Notes under the pieces: model-generated
Told to the model about the DNA's origin: nothing
Databases searched by the model: none
The model's input: the letters and a program-made list of their open reading frames with translations, nothing else
Assembly: GCF_019511665.1 (NCBI RefSeq)
Contig: NZ_JAEUAW010000009.1
Location: 62,001 to 126,000 of the forward strand
From: Microbacterium jejuense
GTDB taxonomy: Bacteria; Actinomycetota; Actinomycetes; Actinomycetales; Microbacteriaceae
DNA: 64,000 nt
Reading direction: 5' to 3'
Made by a program: the position numbers and the translations under genes
Shown here: positions 10,223-20,506 of the stretch, piece by piece
How the letters are laid out: each line of letters opens with the position of its first letter
How positions within the stretch are numbered: position 1 is the first letter of the stretch

Positions 10223-11449
10223 TCACGCGGTGGACGCGGCGCTCGGGGTCGCGGCATCCCTCGCCGACCGGGTCGTGCGGAACCAGCGCAGCACGAACAG
10301 CACGGCCAGCAGCACGACGGCCGGGATCAGGAAGCCGAGGCCGAGGCTCGGACCGCCGGCCAGCACCCCGACCAGCACCGCACCGACGATGACGCCCGCG
10401 TAGTTGAAGATGTTGACCCGCGCGATGACCTGGTCGCTGTGTGCGGGGTCGAGCTCGCCCGCCGCCCCGAAGGTGACCGGCACGACGGCGCCCACCGCGA
10501 CGCCCGCCAGGCCGAAGCCGACCACCGCGGCGGCTGCGAAGGGGAGGAGCGCCACGAGCAGGCACCCGACGATCGAGACGAGCGTCGCGATGAGGACGAG
10601 CCGAACCCGGCCGATCCGCGGCAGCAGGCGGTCGGTCGCAAGTCGGGTCACCAGGATGCACGCCTGATAGACCGCGTACCCGAGCGGCGCGACCCACGCG
10701 AGCGCCTGCAGGTTGTCTTGCAGGTAGACGGTGCTCCAGGTGCTGACCGACGAGTCCACGACGAAGACCGCGAGGATGACGACGCCGAACGCCCAGATGC
10801 CGGCGCGGGGGAGCTTCGAGCGCTCCGCCTTCGGGAGCGCCTCGTCGACCGGCACGTCCTGAGCGAACAGGCGTGTGCCGACGAGCGCGACGGCGAGGAT
10901 CACGACGGCGGCGACCGTGATCGCGACGCCCGCACCGACCGCCGAAGCAGCCACGCCCGAGACGAGCAGCGCGCCGGCGATGGCGGCTGCCGTGTAGCCC
11001 GCGAAGAATCCGCCCATCAGCGAGCGTCCGTACGAGCGCTGCACCAGCATACCCTGCATGGCTGAAGCCGCGTCGACGCAGCCGAGCCCGACGCCGTACA
11101 CCGCCAGGGCGCCCACGAACACCGCGAACGGCGTCTCGAACGCGATGACGGGGAGCAGCGCGGCCTCGATGATGAGTCCCGTGGCCAGCGCCGCACGGCT
11201 GCCCCAGCGCACCGCCACGAGGTCGGCGAGCACCGATCCGAGCGCCGCGGCGACGCTCACGCCGAGGAGGATCAGCGAGATCGTCATGTCGTCGACCTGC
11301 TGCCGCTCCTTCAGGGCGGGCAGCGACGTGACGAGCACGGCATACCCGAGCGCCTGGGCGGCGTAGGCGGCGGTGACGGAGATCCGCGAGGCACGCGGCA
11401 TCCGCCCGATCTCACGCTGTTCCCGGTCGCTCCGTTGCGACGTGGTCAT
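10223..11449 (-). CDS. Major facilitator superfamily transporter
   Basis: A 408-residue protein with about 12 hydrophobic segments in two halves, separated by a charged loop (FAQDVPVDEALPKAERSKLPR, near residue 205). The first half has ILLGVSVAAALGSVLADLVAVRWGSR, a version of the MFS loop 2-3 motif, and the C-terminus is short and cytoplasmic. The fold is that of fucose/drug permease-like MFS members; the substrate cannot be told. It ends 27 bases from yihY, in the same direction, and starts 43 bases beyond sdhB's stop. Confidence 0.8.
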   Translation of the reverse strand: MTTSQRSDREQREIGRMPRASRISVTAAYAAQALGYAVLVTSLPALKERQQVDDMTISLILLGVSVAAALGSVLADLVAVRWGSRAALATGLIIEAALLPVIAFETPFAVFVGALAVYGVGLGCVDAASAMQGMLVQRSYGRSLMGGFFAGYTAAAIAGALLVSGVAASAVGAGVAITVAAVVILAVALVGTRLFAQDVPVDEALPKAERSKLPRAGIWAFGVVILAVFVVDSSVSTWSTVYLQDNLQALAWVAPLGYAVYQACILVTRLATDRLLPRIGRVRLVLIATLVSIVGCLLVALLPFAAAAVVGFGLAGVAVGAVVPVTFGAAGELDPAHSDQVIARVNIFNYAGVIVGAVLVGVLAGGPSLGLGFLIPAVVLLAVLFVLRWFRTTRSARDAATPSAASTA

Positions 11450-11491
11450 GTGCGTCCTTCTCGCGTCAGCGGGCGAGGCGCGCGGGTGCGG

Positions 11492-12265
11492 TCATCGGGT
11501 GCCGCCGCGCAGGACGGCCTGCTTGACCTCGGCGATCGCCTTCGTCACCTCGATGCCGCGGGGGCACGCCTCGGTGCAGTTGAAGGTGGTGCGGCAGCGC
11601 CACACGCCCTCCTTGTCGTTGAGGATGTCGAGGCGCACATCGCCCGCGTCGTCGCGCGAGTCGAAGATGAAGCGGTGTGCGTTGACGATCGCGGCGGGGC
11701 CGAAGTACTGGCCGTCGGTCCAGAACACGGGGCACGACGAGGTGCACGCGGCGCACAGGATGCACTTCGTGGTGTCGTCGAAGATGGCGCGGTCGGTGAT
11801 CGACTGGATGCGCTCCTTGCCGGGCTCGGGCGTCGAGTTGGCGATGAGGAACGGCTGCACCTCGCGGTACGACGCGAAGAACGGCTCCATGTCGACGACG
11901 AGGTCCTTCTCCAGCGGCAGACCCTTGATGGCCTCGACGTAGATGGGCTTCGAGATGTCGAGGTCCTTGATCAGCGTCTTGCAGGCCAGGCGGTTGCGGC
12001 CGTTGATACGCATGGCGTCCGAGCCGCAGATGCCGTGGGCGCACGAGCGGCGGAAGGTGAGCGAGCCGTCGACCTCCCACTTGATCTTGTGGAGGGCGTC
12101 CAGCACACGGTCGGTCGAGTACAGCTCGACGTCGTAGTCCACCCAGCGCGGCTCTTCGTCGACCTCGGGGTCGAACCGGCGGATGATGAACGTGACGAGG
12201 AACGACTGGATGCCGGTGTCGTTGGTGGTCTCGGTAGCGGAATCCGCGTCGGCGACGAGCGTCAT
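11492..12265 (-). CDS. sdhB: Succinate dehydrogenase iron-sulfur subunit
   Basis: A 257-residue subunit carrying the electron path from FAD to quinone. The [2Fe-2S] ligands are in SCAHGICGSDAM plus the later C of NRLAC; the [4Fe-4S] and [3Fe-4S] clusters use CILCAACTSSCP and CRTTFNCTEACPRGI. Together with SdhA it forms the peripheral, cytoplasmic arm of complex II. The ATG overlaps the sdhA stop by one base. It is the last gene of the sdhCDAB operon. Confidence 0.96.
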   Translation of the reverse strand: MTLVADADSATETTNDTGIQSFLVTFIIRRFDPEVDEEPRWVDYDVELYSTDRVLDALHKIKWEVDGSLTFRRSCAHGICGSDAMRINGRNRLACKTLIKDLDISKPIYVEAIKGLPLEKDLVVDMEPFFASYREVQPFLIANSTPEPGKERIQSITDRAIFDDTTKCILCAACTSSCPVFWTDGQYFGPAAIVNAHRFIFDSRDDAGDVRLDILNDKEGVWRCRTTFNCTEACPRGIEVTKAIAEVKQAVLRGGTR

Positions 12266-14088
12266 CAGTACTTCCTCTCCATCGGCGGGTAGTTCAACTC
12301 GCCCTTCTCGTTCTTCGTGAAGACGACGGGCTTCCAGTCGAGACTGATGTGGTCCGCCGCGTCGGACGAGTGGGGGTCGCCCGTGAGGTAGGCCATCGTG
12401 TGCTTCATATAGTTCTCGTCGTCGCGCGTCGGGAAGTCGTCGCGCATGTGGCCGCCGCGGCTCTCTTTGCGGTTGCGGGCGGCGTACACGACGACCTCGG
12501 CGAGGTCGAGCAGGAAGCCGAGCTCGACCGCCTCGAGCAGGTCGGTGTTGAACCGCTTGCCCTTGTCGTCGACGTGCACGTTGCGGTAGCGGTCGCGCAG
12601 CTCCTCGATGACCTCGAGCACCTCGCCCAGCGACTCGTCGGTGCGGAACACCTGCGCCTTGCGGTCCATCTCGTCCTGCAGCGTCTTGCGCAGGACGGCG
12701 ATGCGCTCGGTGCCCTGGTTGTTGCGCAGGCCCTCGATCATGTTGCGGACCTCGGCAGCCGGGTCTTCGGGCAGCGGCACGAAGTCGGCGGTCTTGACGT
12801 ACTCGACCGCGTTGCGGCCGGCGCGCTTGCCGAAGACGTTGATGTCGAGCAGCGAGTTCGTGCCCAGGCGGTTCGAGCCGTGCACCGACACGCACGCGCA
12901 CTCACCGGCGGCGTACAGGCCGGGGACGACCGTCGTGTTGTCGGCGAGCACCTCGGCGGCGGTGTTGGTCGGGATGCCGCCCATCGCGTAGTGCGCGGTC
13001 GGCATGACCGGGACGGGCTCGACGACGGGGTCGACGCCCAGGTAGGTGCGCGCGAACTCGGTGATGTCTGGGAGCTTCGTCTCGAGCACCTCGGCGCCCA
13101 GGTGCGTGCAGTCCAGCAGCACGTAGTCGCGGTGCGGACCGGCGCCGCGGCCCTCGGCGACCTCCTGGACCATGCAGCGGCTGACGATGTCGCGCGGGGC
13201 GAGGTCCTTGATGGTCGGTGCGTACCGCTCCATGAACCGCTCACCGGTCACGTTGCGCAGGATCGCTCCCTCGCCGCGCGCACCTTCGGTGAGGAGGATG
13301 CCCAGCCCGGCCAGCCCCGTCGGGTGGAACTGGAAGAACTCCATGTCTTCGAGGGGCAGGCCCTTGCGCCAGATGATGCCGACGCCGTCGCCCGTGAGGG
13401 TGTGGGCGTTGGAGGTCGTCTTGAAGATCTTGCCGAAGCCGCCGGTCGCGAAGATGACGGCCTTCGACTGGAAGACGTGCAGCTCACCGGTGGCCAGCTC
13501 GTACGCCACGACACCGGCGATCTGCTTGGCCTTGCCCTCGCCGACGGTGATGAGGTCGAGGACGTAGAACTCGTTGAAGAAGTTGATGCCGAGCTTGACG
13601 CAGTTCTGGAACAGCGTCTGCAGGATCATGTGGCCGGTGCGGTCGGCCGCGTAGCACGCGCGACGCACGGGCGTCTTGCCGTGGTCGGCCGTGTGGCCGC
13701 CGAAGCGTCGCTGGTCGATCTTGCCGTCCGGCGTGCGGTTGAACGGCAGACCCATGTTCTCGAGATCGATGACCGCGTCGATGGCCTCCTTGGCAAGGAT
13801 CTCGGCAGCGTCCTGGTCGACCAGGTAGTCGCCGCCCTTGACGGTGTCGAAGGTGTGCCACTCCCAGGAGTCCTCTTCGACGTTGGCCAGCGCCGCCGCC
13901 ATGCCGCCCTGCGCCGCGCCGGTGTGCGAGCGGGTCGGGTAGAGCTTCGTGATCACGGCGGTCTTCGCGCCGGGGCCGGCCTCGATGGCCGCCCGCATGC
14001 CGGCGCCGCCGGCGCCGACGATCACGATGTCGAACTGGTGGTAGTGGACGCCGTCCTTGACGTAGGAGTCGATGGTCTCAGTGCTCAC
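12265..14088 (-). CDS. sdhA: Succinate dehydrogenase flavoprotein subunit
   Basis: A 607-residue catalytic subunit that oxidises succinate to fumarate. Visible are the FAD motif [19 protein letters not shown] (about 21-39), the covalent-FAD histidine in [11 protein letters not shown], the active-site region QFHPTGL, and [10 protein letters not shown]. The GTG start follows sdhD by 40 bases. The C-terminal part has the helical fumarate reductase/SDH domain. Length is slightly longer than E. coli SdhA and typical of actinobacterial enzymes. Confidence 0.96.
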   Translation of the reverse strand: MSTETIDSYVKDGVHYHQFDIVIVGAGGAGMRAAIEAGPGAKTAVITKLYPTRSHTGAAQGGMAAALANVEEDSWEWHTFDTVKGGDYLVDQDAAEILAKEAIDAVIDLENMGLPFNRTPDGKIDQRRFGGHTADHGKTPVRRACYAADRTGHMILQTLFQNCVKLGINFFNEFYVLDLITVGEGKAKQIAGVVAYELATGELHVFQSKAVIFATGGFGKIFKTTSNAHTLTGDGVGIIWRKGLPLEDMEFFQFHPTGLAGLGILLTEGARGEGAILRNVTGERFMERYAPTIKDLAPRDIVSRCMVQEVAEGRGAGPHRDYVLLDCTHLGAEVLETKLPDITEFARTYLGVDPVVEPVPVMPTAHYAMGGIPTNTAAEVLADNTTVVPGLYAAGECACVSVHGSNRLGTNSLLDINVFGKRAGRNAVEYVKTADFVPLPEDPAAEVRNMIEGLRNNQGTERIAVLRKTLQDEMDRKAQVFRTDESLGEVLEVIEELRDRYRNVHVDDKGKRFNTDLLEAVELGFLLDLAEVVVYAARNRKESRGGHMRDDFPTRDDENYMKHTMAYLTGDPHSSDAADHISLDWKPVVFTKNEKGELNYPPMERKY

Positions 14089-14128
14089 GCTGATGCTTTC
14101 GATGTCGATGCCCGGGGATGCCCGGCCG

Positions 14129-14578
14129 TTATCCGCAGATTCCGATGATGACGTCGGACGCCGTCTCGGGGTCGAAGCCGATGCACGGGTCGAACGTGAA
14201 CACGACGAGCGTGCCGAGGACGATCAGGAATGCGGCGGCGAGCCACAGCGCCCACACCAGCACGCGGCGGGTGCCGTTGTGCGTGACGTAGTCGTTGACG
14301 ATCGTCCGCATGCCGTTGGCGCCGTGGATGAGCGCGAGCCACAGCATCAGCACGTCCCACCACTGCCAGAACGGGGTGGCGTACTTGCCGGCGACGAACG
14401 CGAAGTCGATGCCGTGGATGCCCTCGCCGACCATGAGGTTGACGAACAGGTGGCCGAAGATGAGGACGACGAGCAGCACGCCTGAGGCGCGCATGTACAT
14501 CCAGCCCCACTTCTCGAGGTTGGGGCCCTTGCGGCGGACGGCGGCGCGCGGCGCGCGCGGGTCGGCGATGGCGGTCAT
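14129..14578 (-). CDS. sdhD: Succinate dehydrogenase membrane anchor subunit
   Basis: A 149-residue membrane anchor with three hydrophobic helices: [34 protein letters not shown] and [16 protein letters not shown]. The histidines of helices one and two (FGH and LIHGANG) are candidate haem ligands/quinone-site residues. It pairs with SdhC to anchor SdhAB and reduce menaquinone. Its ATG overlaps the sdhC stop (TGATG). Confidence 0.9.
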   Translation of the reverse strand: MTAIADPRAPRAAVRRKGPNLEKWGWMYMRASGVLLVVLIFGHLFVNLMVGEGIHGIDFAFVAGKYATPFWQWWDVLMLWLALIHGANGMRTIVNDYVTHNGTRRVLVWALWLAAAFLIVLGTLVVFTFDPCIGFDPETASDVIIGICG

Positions 14579-15009
14579 CAGTGCCCCCCTGCCGGTGCGA
14601 ACGCGAGCATGAGGTGGCGCGGGGCGAAGCCCAGCATCGTCACGGCCCACAGGCCGATGACGCCCCACCACAGCTGCCGCTGGTGACGCGTGGCCCAGGG
14701 CCAGAAGTCGACGAGGATGATGCGCAGGCCGTTGTACGCGTGATACGCGATCGCGGCGACGAGAGCGACCTCGCCGAGCGCCATGATCCAGTTCTTGTAC
14801 GTGCCGATGACCGCGTCGTACGCCTCGGGCGAGACGCGGATGAGCGCCGTGTCGAGGATGTGCACGAGTAGGAAGAAGAAGATGGCGACGCCGGTGATGC
14901 GGTGCAGCACCCACGACCACATGCCTTCGTTCCCGCGGTACAGGGTGCCGCGGGGGACTCGGGAAGTGGTCTCGGATACCGACGGTGTGACGCGTGCTGG
15001 TGCAGACAC
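14578..15009 (-). CDS. sdhC: Succinate dehydrogenase cytochrome b556 subunit
   Basis: A 143-residue membrane protein. The segment WSWVLHRITGVAIFFFLLVHILD contains the family's HRxTG motif and a second His on the same helix (haem b ligand candidate); AYHAYNGLRIILVDF is the second conserved block. The GTG start is preceded by AGGGAGGA at a good distance. About 25 bases upstream of that is a TAGGAT -10-like box, so this operon's leader is longer than that of most neighbours. First gene of sdhCDAB. Confidence 0.92.
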   Translation of the reverse strand: MSAPARVTPSVSETTSRVPRGTLYRGNEGMWSWVLHRITGVAIFFFLLVHILDTALIRVSPEAYDAVIGTYKNWIMALGEVALVAAIAYHAYNGLRIILVDFWPWATRHQRQLWWGVIGLWAVTMLGFAPRHLMLAFAPAGGH

Positions 15010-15089
15010 GGCCGTCCTCCCTGATTGGAACCTGTGCGTTCATCCTATTCCCGTCGCGCTGGACTCGGGGATTAGGGGCGCCTAACTTC

Positions 15090-15103
15090 TCTCGATATCG
15101 AGA
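15090..15103. promoter_or_regulatory. Perfect palindrome in the sdh/xylanase divergent region
   Basis: TCTCGATATCGAGA is a perfect 14-base palindrome, followed by an overlapping GATATC. It is 80 bases upstream of sdhC and 148 bases before the xylanase ATG. The form is like MarR-family operators, and the position suits control of sdhCDAB. Confidence 0.5.
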
Positions 15104-15198
15104 TATCTCCGCGGTCAGGCGTGCGTCCGTGGAAAACCTGACGAAACCCTTTGCCCTCCGACTCGGCGGCTCCTACCGTTTGTTGCGCAAGCGAACAT

Positions 15199-15219
15199 AT
15201 GCGCCGCCCGGCGGCGCAT
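15199..15219. promoter_or_regulatory. Inverted repeat just upstream of the xylanase gene
   Basis: ATGCGCCGCC and GGCGGCGCAT form 10-base perfect arms around one C. It ends 31 bases before the xylanase ATG, so it could be a repressor site or a 5'-UTR hairpin. Just upstream, TGTTGCGCAAGCGAACA (15181-15197) resembles a weak LacI-type site. Confidence 0.4.
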
Positions 15220-15250
15220 GACAACCGACAACGATGTCAGGAGATCTCCC

Positions 15251-16414
15251 ATGCGCCGATCGATCAGATCGCTGCTGGTGGCCACGGCCGCCGCGACCGC
15301 TCTCGTCCTGCCGCTGTGCGCCGCGACCGCGGCCAGCGCCTCGCCCCCCGGATTCAGCAACGCCGACAAGGACTCCCTGCGCAACCAGGCGCCGCGGGAC
15401 CTCGCCATCGGCAGCGCGGTCTGGGCCCAGCAGCACCTCGTCGGCTACGACGCCGCTGCGCCGACCGAGTTCCAGGAAGTGCTCGCCGGTCAGTTCTCGT
15501 CGCTGACGCCCGAGAACGACATGAAGTGGGACGCCGTCCACCCCGCGCCGGACGTCTACGACTTCACGTCGGCGGACGCCCTGATCGCATTCGCCAAGGC
15601 GAACCACCAGCAGGTGCGCGGACACACGCTGCTGTGGCACAGCCAGAACCCGGCGTGGGTGACGGCGGCCAGCGCCACCTGGACGTGCGACGATGCGCGG
15701 GCCGTGCTCGAGGACCACATCCGCACCGTCGTCGGCCACTTCAAGGGCGAGATCTACGAGTGGGATGTGGCCAACGAGATCTTCCAGGACGAGTGGGACA
15801 ACGGAGGCGTGAAGCTGCGCACCACGGCGAACCCGTTCCTGAAGGCGTGCGCCGCGGACCCGGTCGGGCTGCTCGCCGATGCGTTCCGCTGGGCGCATGA
15901 GGCCGACCCCGACGCGGTGCTGTTCCTCAACGACTACAACGCCGAGGGCATCAACGCGAAGACCGACGCCTACTACGCGCTGGCGCAGCAGCTGCTCGCT
16001 GCCGGCGCACCGCTCGGCGGCTTCGGCGCGCAGGGGCACCTCAGCCTGCTGTACGGCTTCGACACGTCGATCCAGGCCAACTTCGAGCGCTTCGCCGCGC
16101 TGGGCCTCAAGGTGGCCGTGACGGAGGCCGACGTGCGCATCCCGCTGCAGGCGGGCGAGACGGGCCCGACGCCCGAGCAGGTCGCGGTGCAGGCGGAGCG
16201 CTACGACGCCATGCTGCAGGCGTGCCTCAACGTGACGGCGTGCTCGTCGTTCACGGTCTGGGGCTTCTCTGACGCGTATTCGTGGGTCCCGGGCGTCTTC
16301 CCCGGCGAGGGCTGGGCGACGATCAGCGATGAGGAGTTCACGCCGAAGCCGGCCTTCGACGCGCTCCTCGGCTCGCTGCACGACGCGACGCCCGGCACGT
16401 CGCCGCGGCGCTGA
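15251..16414 (+). CDS. Secreted endo-1,4-beta-xylanase, GH10
   Basis: A 387-residue exported glycoside hydrolase. The signal peptide MRRSIRSLLVATAAATALVL plus a hydrophobic stretch ends near ASASPPG. A single GH10 catalytic domain follows: SLTPENDMKWD, VRGHTLLWHSQ, the acid/base Glu176 in WDVANE and the nucleophile Glu292 in TEADVR; WGFSDAYSW closes the barrel. It cleaves internal xylan bonds outside the cell. There is no carbohydrate-binding module. The ATG at 15251 has an AGGAGAT ribosome site; an in-frame ATG at 15218 would put a charged extension before the signal. A terminator-like hairpin follows directly. Confidence 0.93.
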   Translation: MRRSIRSLLVATAAATALVLPLCAATAASASPPGFSNADKDSLRNQAPRDLAIGSAVWAQQHLVGYDAAAPTEFQEVLAGQFSSLTPENDMKWDAVHPAPDVYDFTSADALIAFAKANHQQVRGHTLLWHSQNPAWVTAASATWTCDDARAVLEDHIRTVVGHFKGEIYEWDVANEIFQDEWDNGGVKLRTTANPFLKACAADPVGLLADAFRWAHEADPDAVLFLNDYNAEGINAKTDAYYALAQQLLAAGAPLGGFGAQGHLSLLYGFDTSIQANFERFAALGLKVAVTEADVRIPLQAGETGPTPEQVAVQAERYDAMLQACLNVTACSSFTVWGFSDAYSWVPGVFPGEGWATISDEEFTPKPAFDALLGSLHDATPGTSPRR

Positions 16415-16421
16415 TGCGGTC

Positions 16422-16461
16422 GGCGCGACAGAGGCGGGGACGCGTCCGCCTCTGTCGCGCC
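16422..16461 (+). terminator. Hairpin terminator after the xylanase gene
   Basis: Perfect 16-base arms (GGCGCGACAGAGGCGG and its complement) flank an 8-base loop, starting seven bases after the xylanase stop. There is no T-tract, as is common for actinobacterial hairpins. Confidence 0.75.
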
Positions 16462-16472
16462 GTGATCGCGGG

Positions 16473-16478
16473 TAGCCT
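16473..16478 (+). promoter_or_regulatory. -10 box for leaderless manC
   Basis: TAGCCT ends seven bases before the manC ATG, downstream of the xylanase terminator, so manC appears to have its own leaderless transcript. Confidence 0.55.
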
Positions 16479-16485
16479 CGTTGAC

Positions 16486-17601
16486 ATGCCTGGACCCATC
16501 GACGACTTCTACGCCGTGATCCCCGCGGGCGGGATCGGCAGCCGTCTCTGGCCGCTGTCGCGCGCCGACGCGCCGAAGTTCCTGCACGACCTCACGGGCT
16601 CGGGGCGCACGCTGCTGCGCGACACCTGGGACCGCCTCGAGCCGCTCGCCGGACCCGACCGCATCGCGGTCGTGACCGGGCGCGCCCACCGCGCGGCGGT
16701 CGAGAAGGAGCTGCCGGGCATCGCCGACCTCAACGTCTTCCTCGAGTCCGAGCCGCGCGACTCGACGGCCGCGATCGGCCTCGCCGCCGCGGTGCTGTCG
16801 CGGCGCGAGCCCGACGTCATCATCGGCTCGTTCGCCGCCGACCACGTCATCCGGGTGCCGCAGCTGTTCGAGTGGGCGGTGAATCAGGCGGTGGCGACGG
16901 CCCGCGAGGGGTACATCTGCACGATCGGCATCCAGCCCTCCGAGCCCTCGGTCGGCTTCGGCTACATCAAGAAGAGCGATGCCCTTTCGGTCGACGGCGC
17001 ACCCGAGGCGGCGCTCGTCGAGAGCTTCGTCGAGAAGCCCGACCTCGAGACGGCGAAGGAGTACTTCGCCGACCGCAACTACCTGTGGAACGCCGGCATG
17101 TTCATCTCGCGCGCCGACGTGCTGCTGGGCGAGATCGCCGAGAACGAGCCGCAGCTGTACGCCGGCCTCATGGACCTCGCGGAGGCCTGGGACGACCGGG
17201 ACGCGCGCGGCCCGGCCGTGGACCGCATCTGGCCGACGCTGAAGAAGATCGCGATCGACTACACGGTGGCCGAGCCCGCCGCCGCGAGGGGGCGCCTTGC
17301 CGTCATCCCCGGCCATTTCGACTGGGACGACGTGGGCGACTTCGCGAGCCTCGCCAAGCTCAACTCGCACGGCCGCAAGAACGACCTCGCGATCCTCGGC
17401 GAGAACGCCCGCATCCTCTCCGACGCCGCCAGCGGCATCGTCGTCAGCCAGACGCGTCGCGTGATCAGCCTCATCGGCGTGCGCGACATCGTCGTGGTCG
17501 ACACCGAGGACGCGCTGCTGGTCACGACGAGCGAGCACGCCCAGCGCGTGAAAGGCGTCGTCGACGCTCTCAAGCTGAGCGGGCGCGGCGAGGTGCTCTG
17601 A
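16486..17601 (+). CDS. manC: Mannose-1-phosphate guanylyltransferase
   Basis: A 371-residue nucleotidyltransferase making GDP-mannose from mannose 1-phosphate and GTP. The pyrophosphorylase signature GGIGSRLWPLSRADAPKFL is near the N-terminus (about 16-34), FAADHVI holds the metal-binding Asp, and the sugar-binding FVEKP motif lies near residue 180. Only the transferase domain is present; there is no fused phosphomannose isomerase. The ATG at 16486 agrees with the upstream TAGCCT box; longer in-frame starts run back through the terminator hairpin and are rejected. Confidence 0.92.
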   Translation: MPGPIDDFYAVIPAGGIGSRLWPLSRADAPKFLHDLTGSGRTLLRDTWDRLEPLAGPDRIAVVTGRAHRAAVEKELPGIADLNVFLESEPRDSTAAIGLAAAVLSRREPDVIIGSFAADHVIRVPQLFEWAVNQAVATAREGYICTIGIQPSEPSVGFGYIKKSDALSVDGAPEAALVESFVEKPDLETAKEYFADRNYLWNAGMFISRADVLLGEIAENEPQLYAGLMDLAEAWDDRDARGPAVDRIWPTLKKIAIDYTVAEPAAARGRLAVIPGHFDWDDVGDFASLAKLNSHGRKNDLAILGENARILSDAASGIVVSQTRRVISLIGVRDIVVVDTEDALLVTTSEHAQRVKGVVDALKLSGRGEVL

Positions 17602-17621
17602 CGCCGCGACGTCGGGAACCC

Positions 17622-17644
17622 GGATGCCGGGGGCCGCGGCATCC
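17622..17644 (+). terminator. GGATGCCG/CGGCATCC hairpin after manC
   Basis: Eight-base arms GGATGCCG and CGGCATCC around a 7-base GC loop, 21 bases after the manC stop. It is one of eight hairpins in the window built on this word. Confidence 0.6.
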
Positions 17645-17783
17645 CGTGCTCATTTGAGCACCATATTGCGGTCTTGCAACATTTCGCGAACAGTGCCCCG
17701 CACAGCATGCAACCGCGCCGACACAGTGGGTAACTTTGTGCAGTCCCCGTGAAGGACGCGGGGGGAATCCTGTGGAGGCTGAG

Positions 17784-18902
17784 TTGACCATCTCACGCAC
17801 CAAGAAGCTCGCCGGCTTTGCAGCCGCCGCGGGCATCGCCCTGGTCCTCGCGGGCTGCGGCACTGCGCCCGAAGACACGTCGTCGACCGGCGACGCGGGC
17901 AGCGACCTCGTCGAGGGCTTCAAGCCCTGCCTCGTGTCCGACGCGGGCGGCTGGAACGACAAGTCGTTCAACCAGTCGGCGAAGGAGGGCCTCGACTCCG
18001 CGCTGGACGAGCTGGGCGTCGAAGGCCTCGAGCTCGAGTCCACCTCCGAGAACGACTACGCGCCCAACATGGAGACCGCCGTCTCCGAGGGCTGCACCCT
18101 GATCATCTCGGTCGGCTTCAACCTGTCGGCCGCGACCGTCGAGTCGGCCAACGCCAACCCCGACGTCAACTACGCGATCATCGACGACTACGCCGACACC
18201 GACTTCGACGGCACCACGGACGCCCCGAACATCAAGCCGCTGGTCTTCAACACGGCTGAGGCGGCCTACCTCGGCGGCTACGCCGCGGCGGCATGGTCGG
18301 CGCAGGACGGCGTGAACAAGGTCGGCACCTTCGGCGGCATGCAGATCCCGTCGGTCGCCGTCTTCATGGACGGCTTCCAGCTCGGCGTCGAGAAGTACAA
18401 CGAAGACAAGGGCGGCGCCGTCGAGGTCTTCGGCTGGGACATCGAGACGCAGGAGGGCTCCTTCACCGGCGGCTTCGACGCGAACGACACCGCCAAGCAG
18501 ACCGCTCAGGGCGTGCTCGACCAGGGTGTCGACGTGATCCTGCCCGTCGGCGGCCCGATCTACCAGAGCGCAGCGGCGGCCATCGCCGACAGCGGCACCT
18601 CGACCGTCATGATGGGTGTCGACAGCGACCTCGCCGTCGCCGACGACAGCGTCGCCGACATCACGCTGGTGTCGATCATGAAGGCGATCGACGTCGCCGT
18701 GCACGACACCGTCGTCTCGGCCTCGACGGGCGACTTCGACGTGGCGCCGTACATCGGCACGCTCGAGAACGAGGGTGTGAAGCTCTCGAGCTTCCACGAC
18801 TTCGAGTCGCAGCTGCCCGAGGGCCTGCTGGACGAGCTGGCCACGCTGCAGGAGCAGATCATCGCCGGTGACATCACGGTGGAGTCGCCGAACTCCCCGT
18901 GA
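17784..18902 (+). CDS. BMP-family nucleoside-binding lipoprotein of an ABC importer
   Basis: A 372-residue extracytoplasmic solute-binding lipoprotein of the Med/BMP (PnrA-like) family. A signal peptide ends in the lipobox LAGC, with Cys25 as lipid anchor. Mature motifs include DAGGWNDKSFNQSA, CTLIISVGFNLS, AAYLGGYAAAAWS and VGTFGGMQIPSV, which line the nucleoside pocket in PnrA-type proteins. A TTG at 17784 is chosen because GGAGG lies five bases upstream; an upstream GTG at 17772 is possible. The downstream ABC genes and cdd, deoA and add support nucleosides as substrate. It begins the operon ending at 26019. Confidence 0.9.
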   Translation: MTISRTKKLAGFAAAAGIALVLAGCGTAPEDTSSTGDAGSDLVEGFKPCLVSDAGGWNDKSFNQSAKEGLDSALDELGVEGLELESTSENDYAPNMETAVSEGCTLIISVGFNLSAATVESANANPDVNYAIIDDYADTDFDGTTDAPNIKPLVFNTAEAAYLGGYAAAAWSAQDGVNKVGTFGGMQIPSVAVFMDGFQLGVEKYNEDKGGAVEVFGWDIETQEGSFTGGFDANDTAKQTAQGVLDQGVDVILPVGGPIYQSAAAAIADSGTSTVMMGVDSDLAVADDSVADITLVSIMKAIDVAVHDTVVSASTGDFDVAPYIGTLENEGVKLSSFHDFESQLPEGLLDELATLQEQIIAGDITVESPNSP

Positions 18903-18991
18903 CACACGGCTGAAGCGGCGGTCGGTCGGATGCGCGCATCCGGCCGGCCGCCGTCCTTTCTGCTGAAGAACGGACTGGATAAGGTGCAGAT

Positions 18992-20502
<1,511 letters not shown>

Positions 20503-20506
<4 letters not shown>

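Noticed and set aside
8030..11065. 1011-codon plus-strand frame over xthA, yihY and the MFS gene
   Set aside because: Low-complexity Arg/Asp/Glu text opposite three real genes.
12349..14148. 599-codon plus-strand frame antisense to sdhA
   Set aside because: Repetitive Val/Asp/Glu/Leu composition, an antisense reading of sdhA codons.
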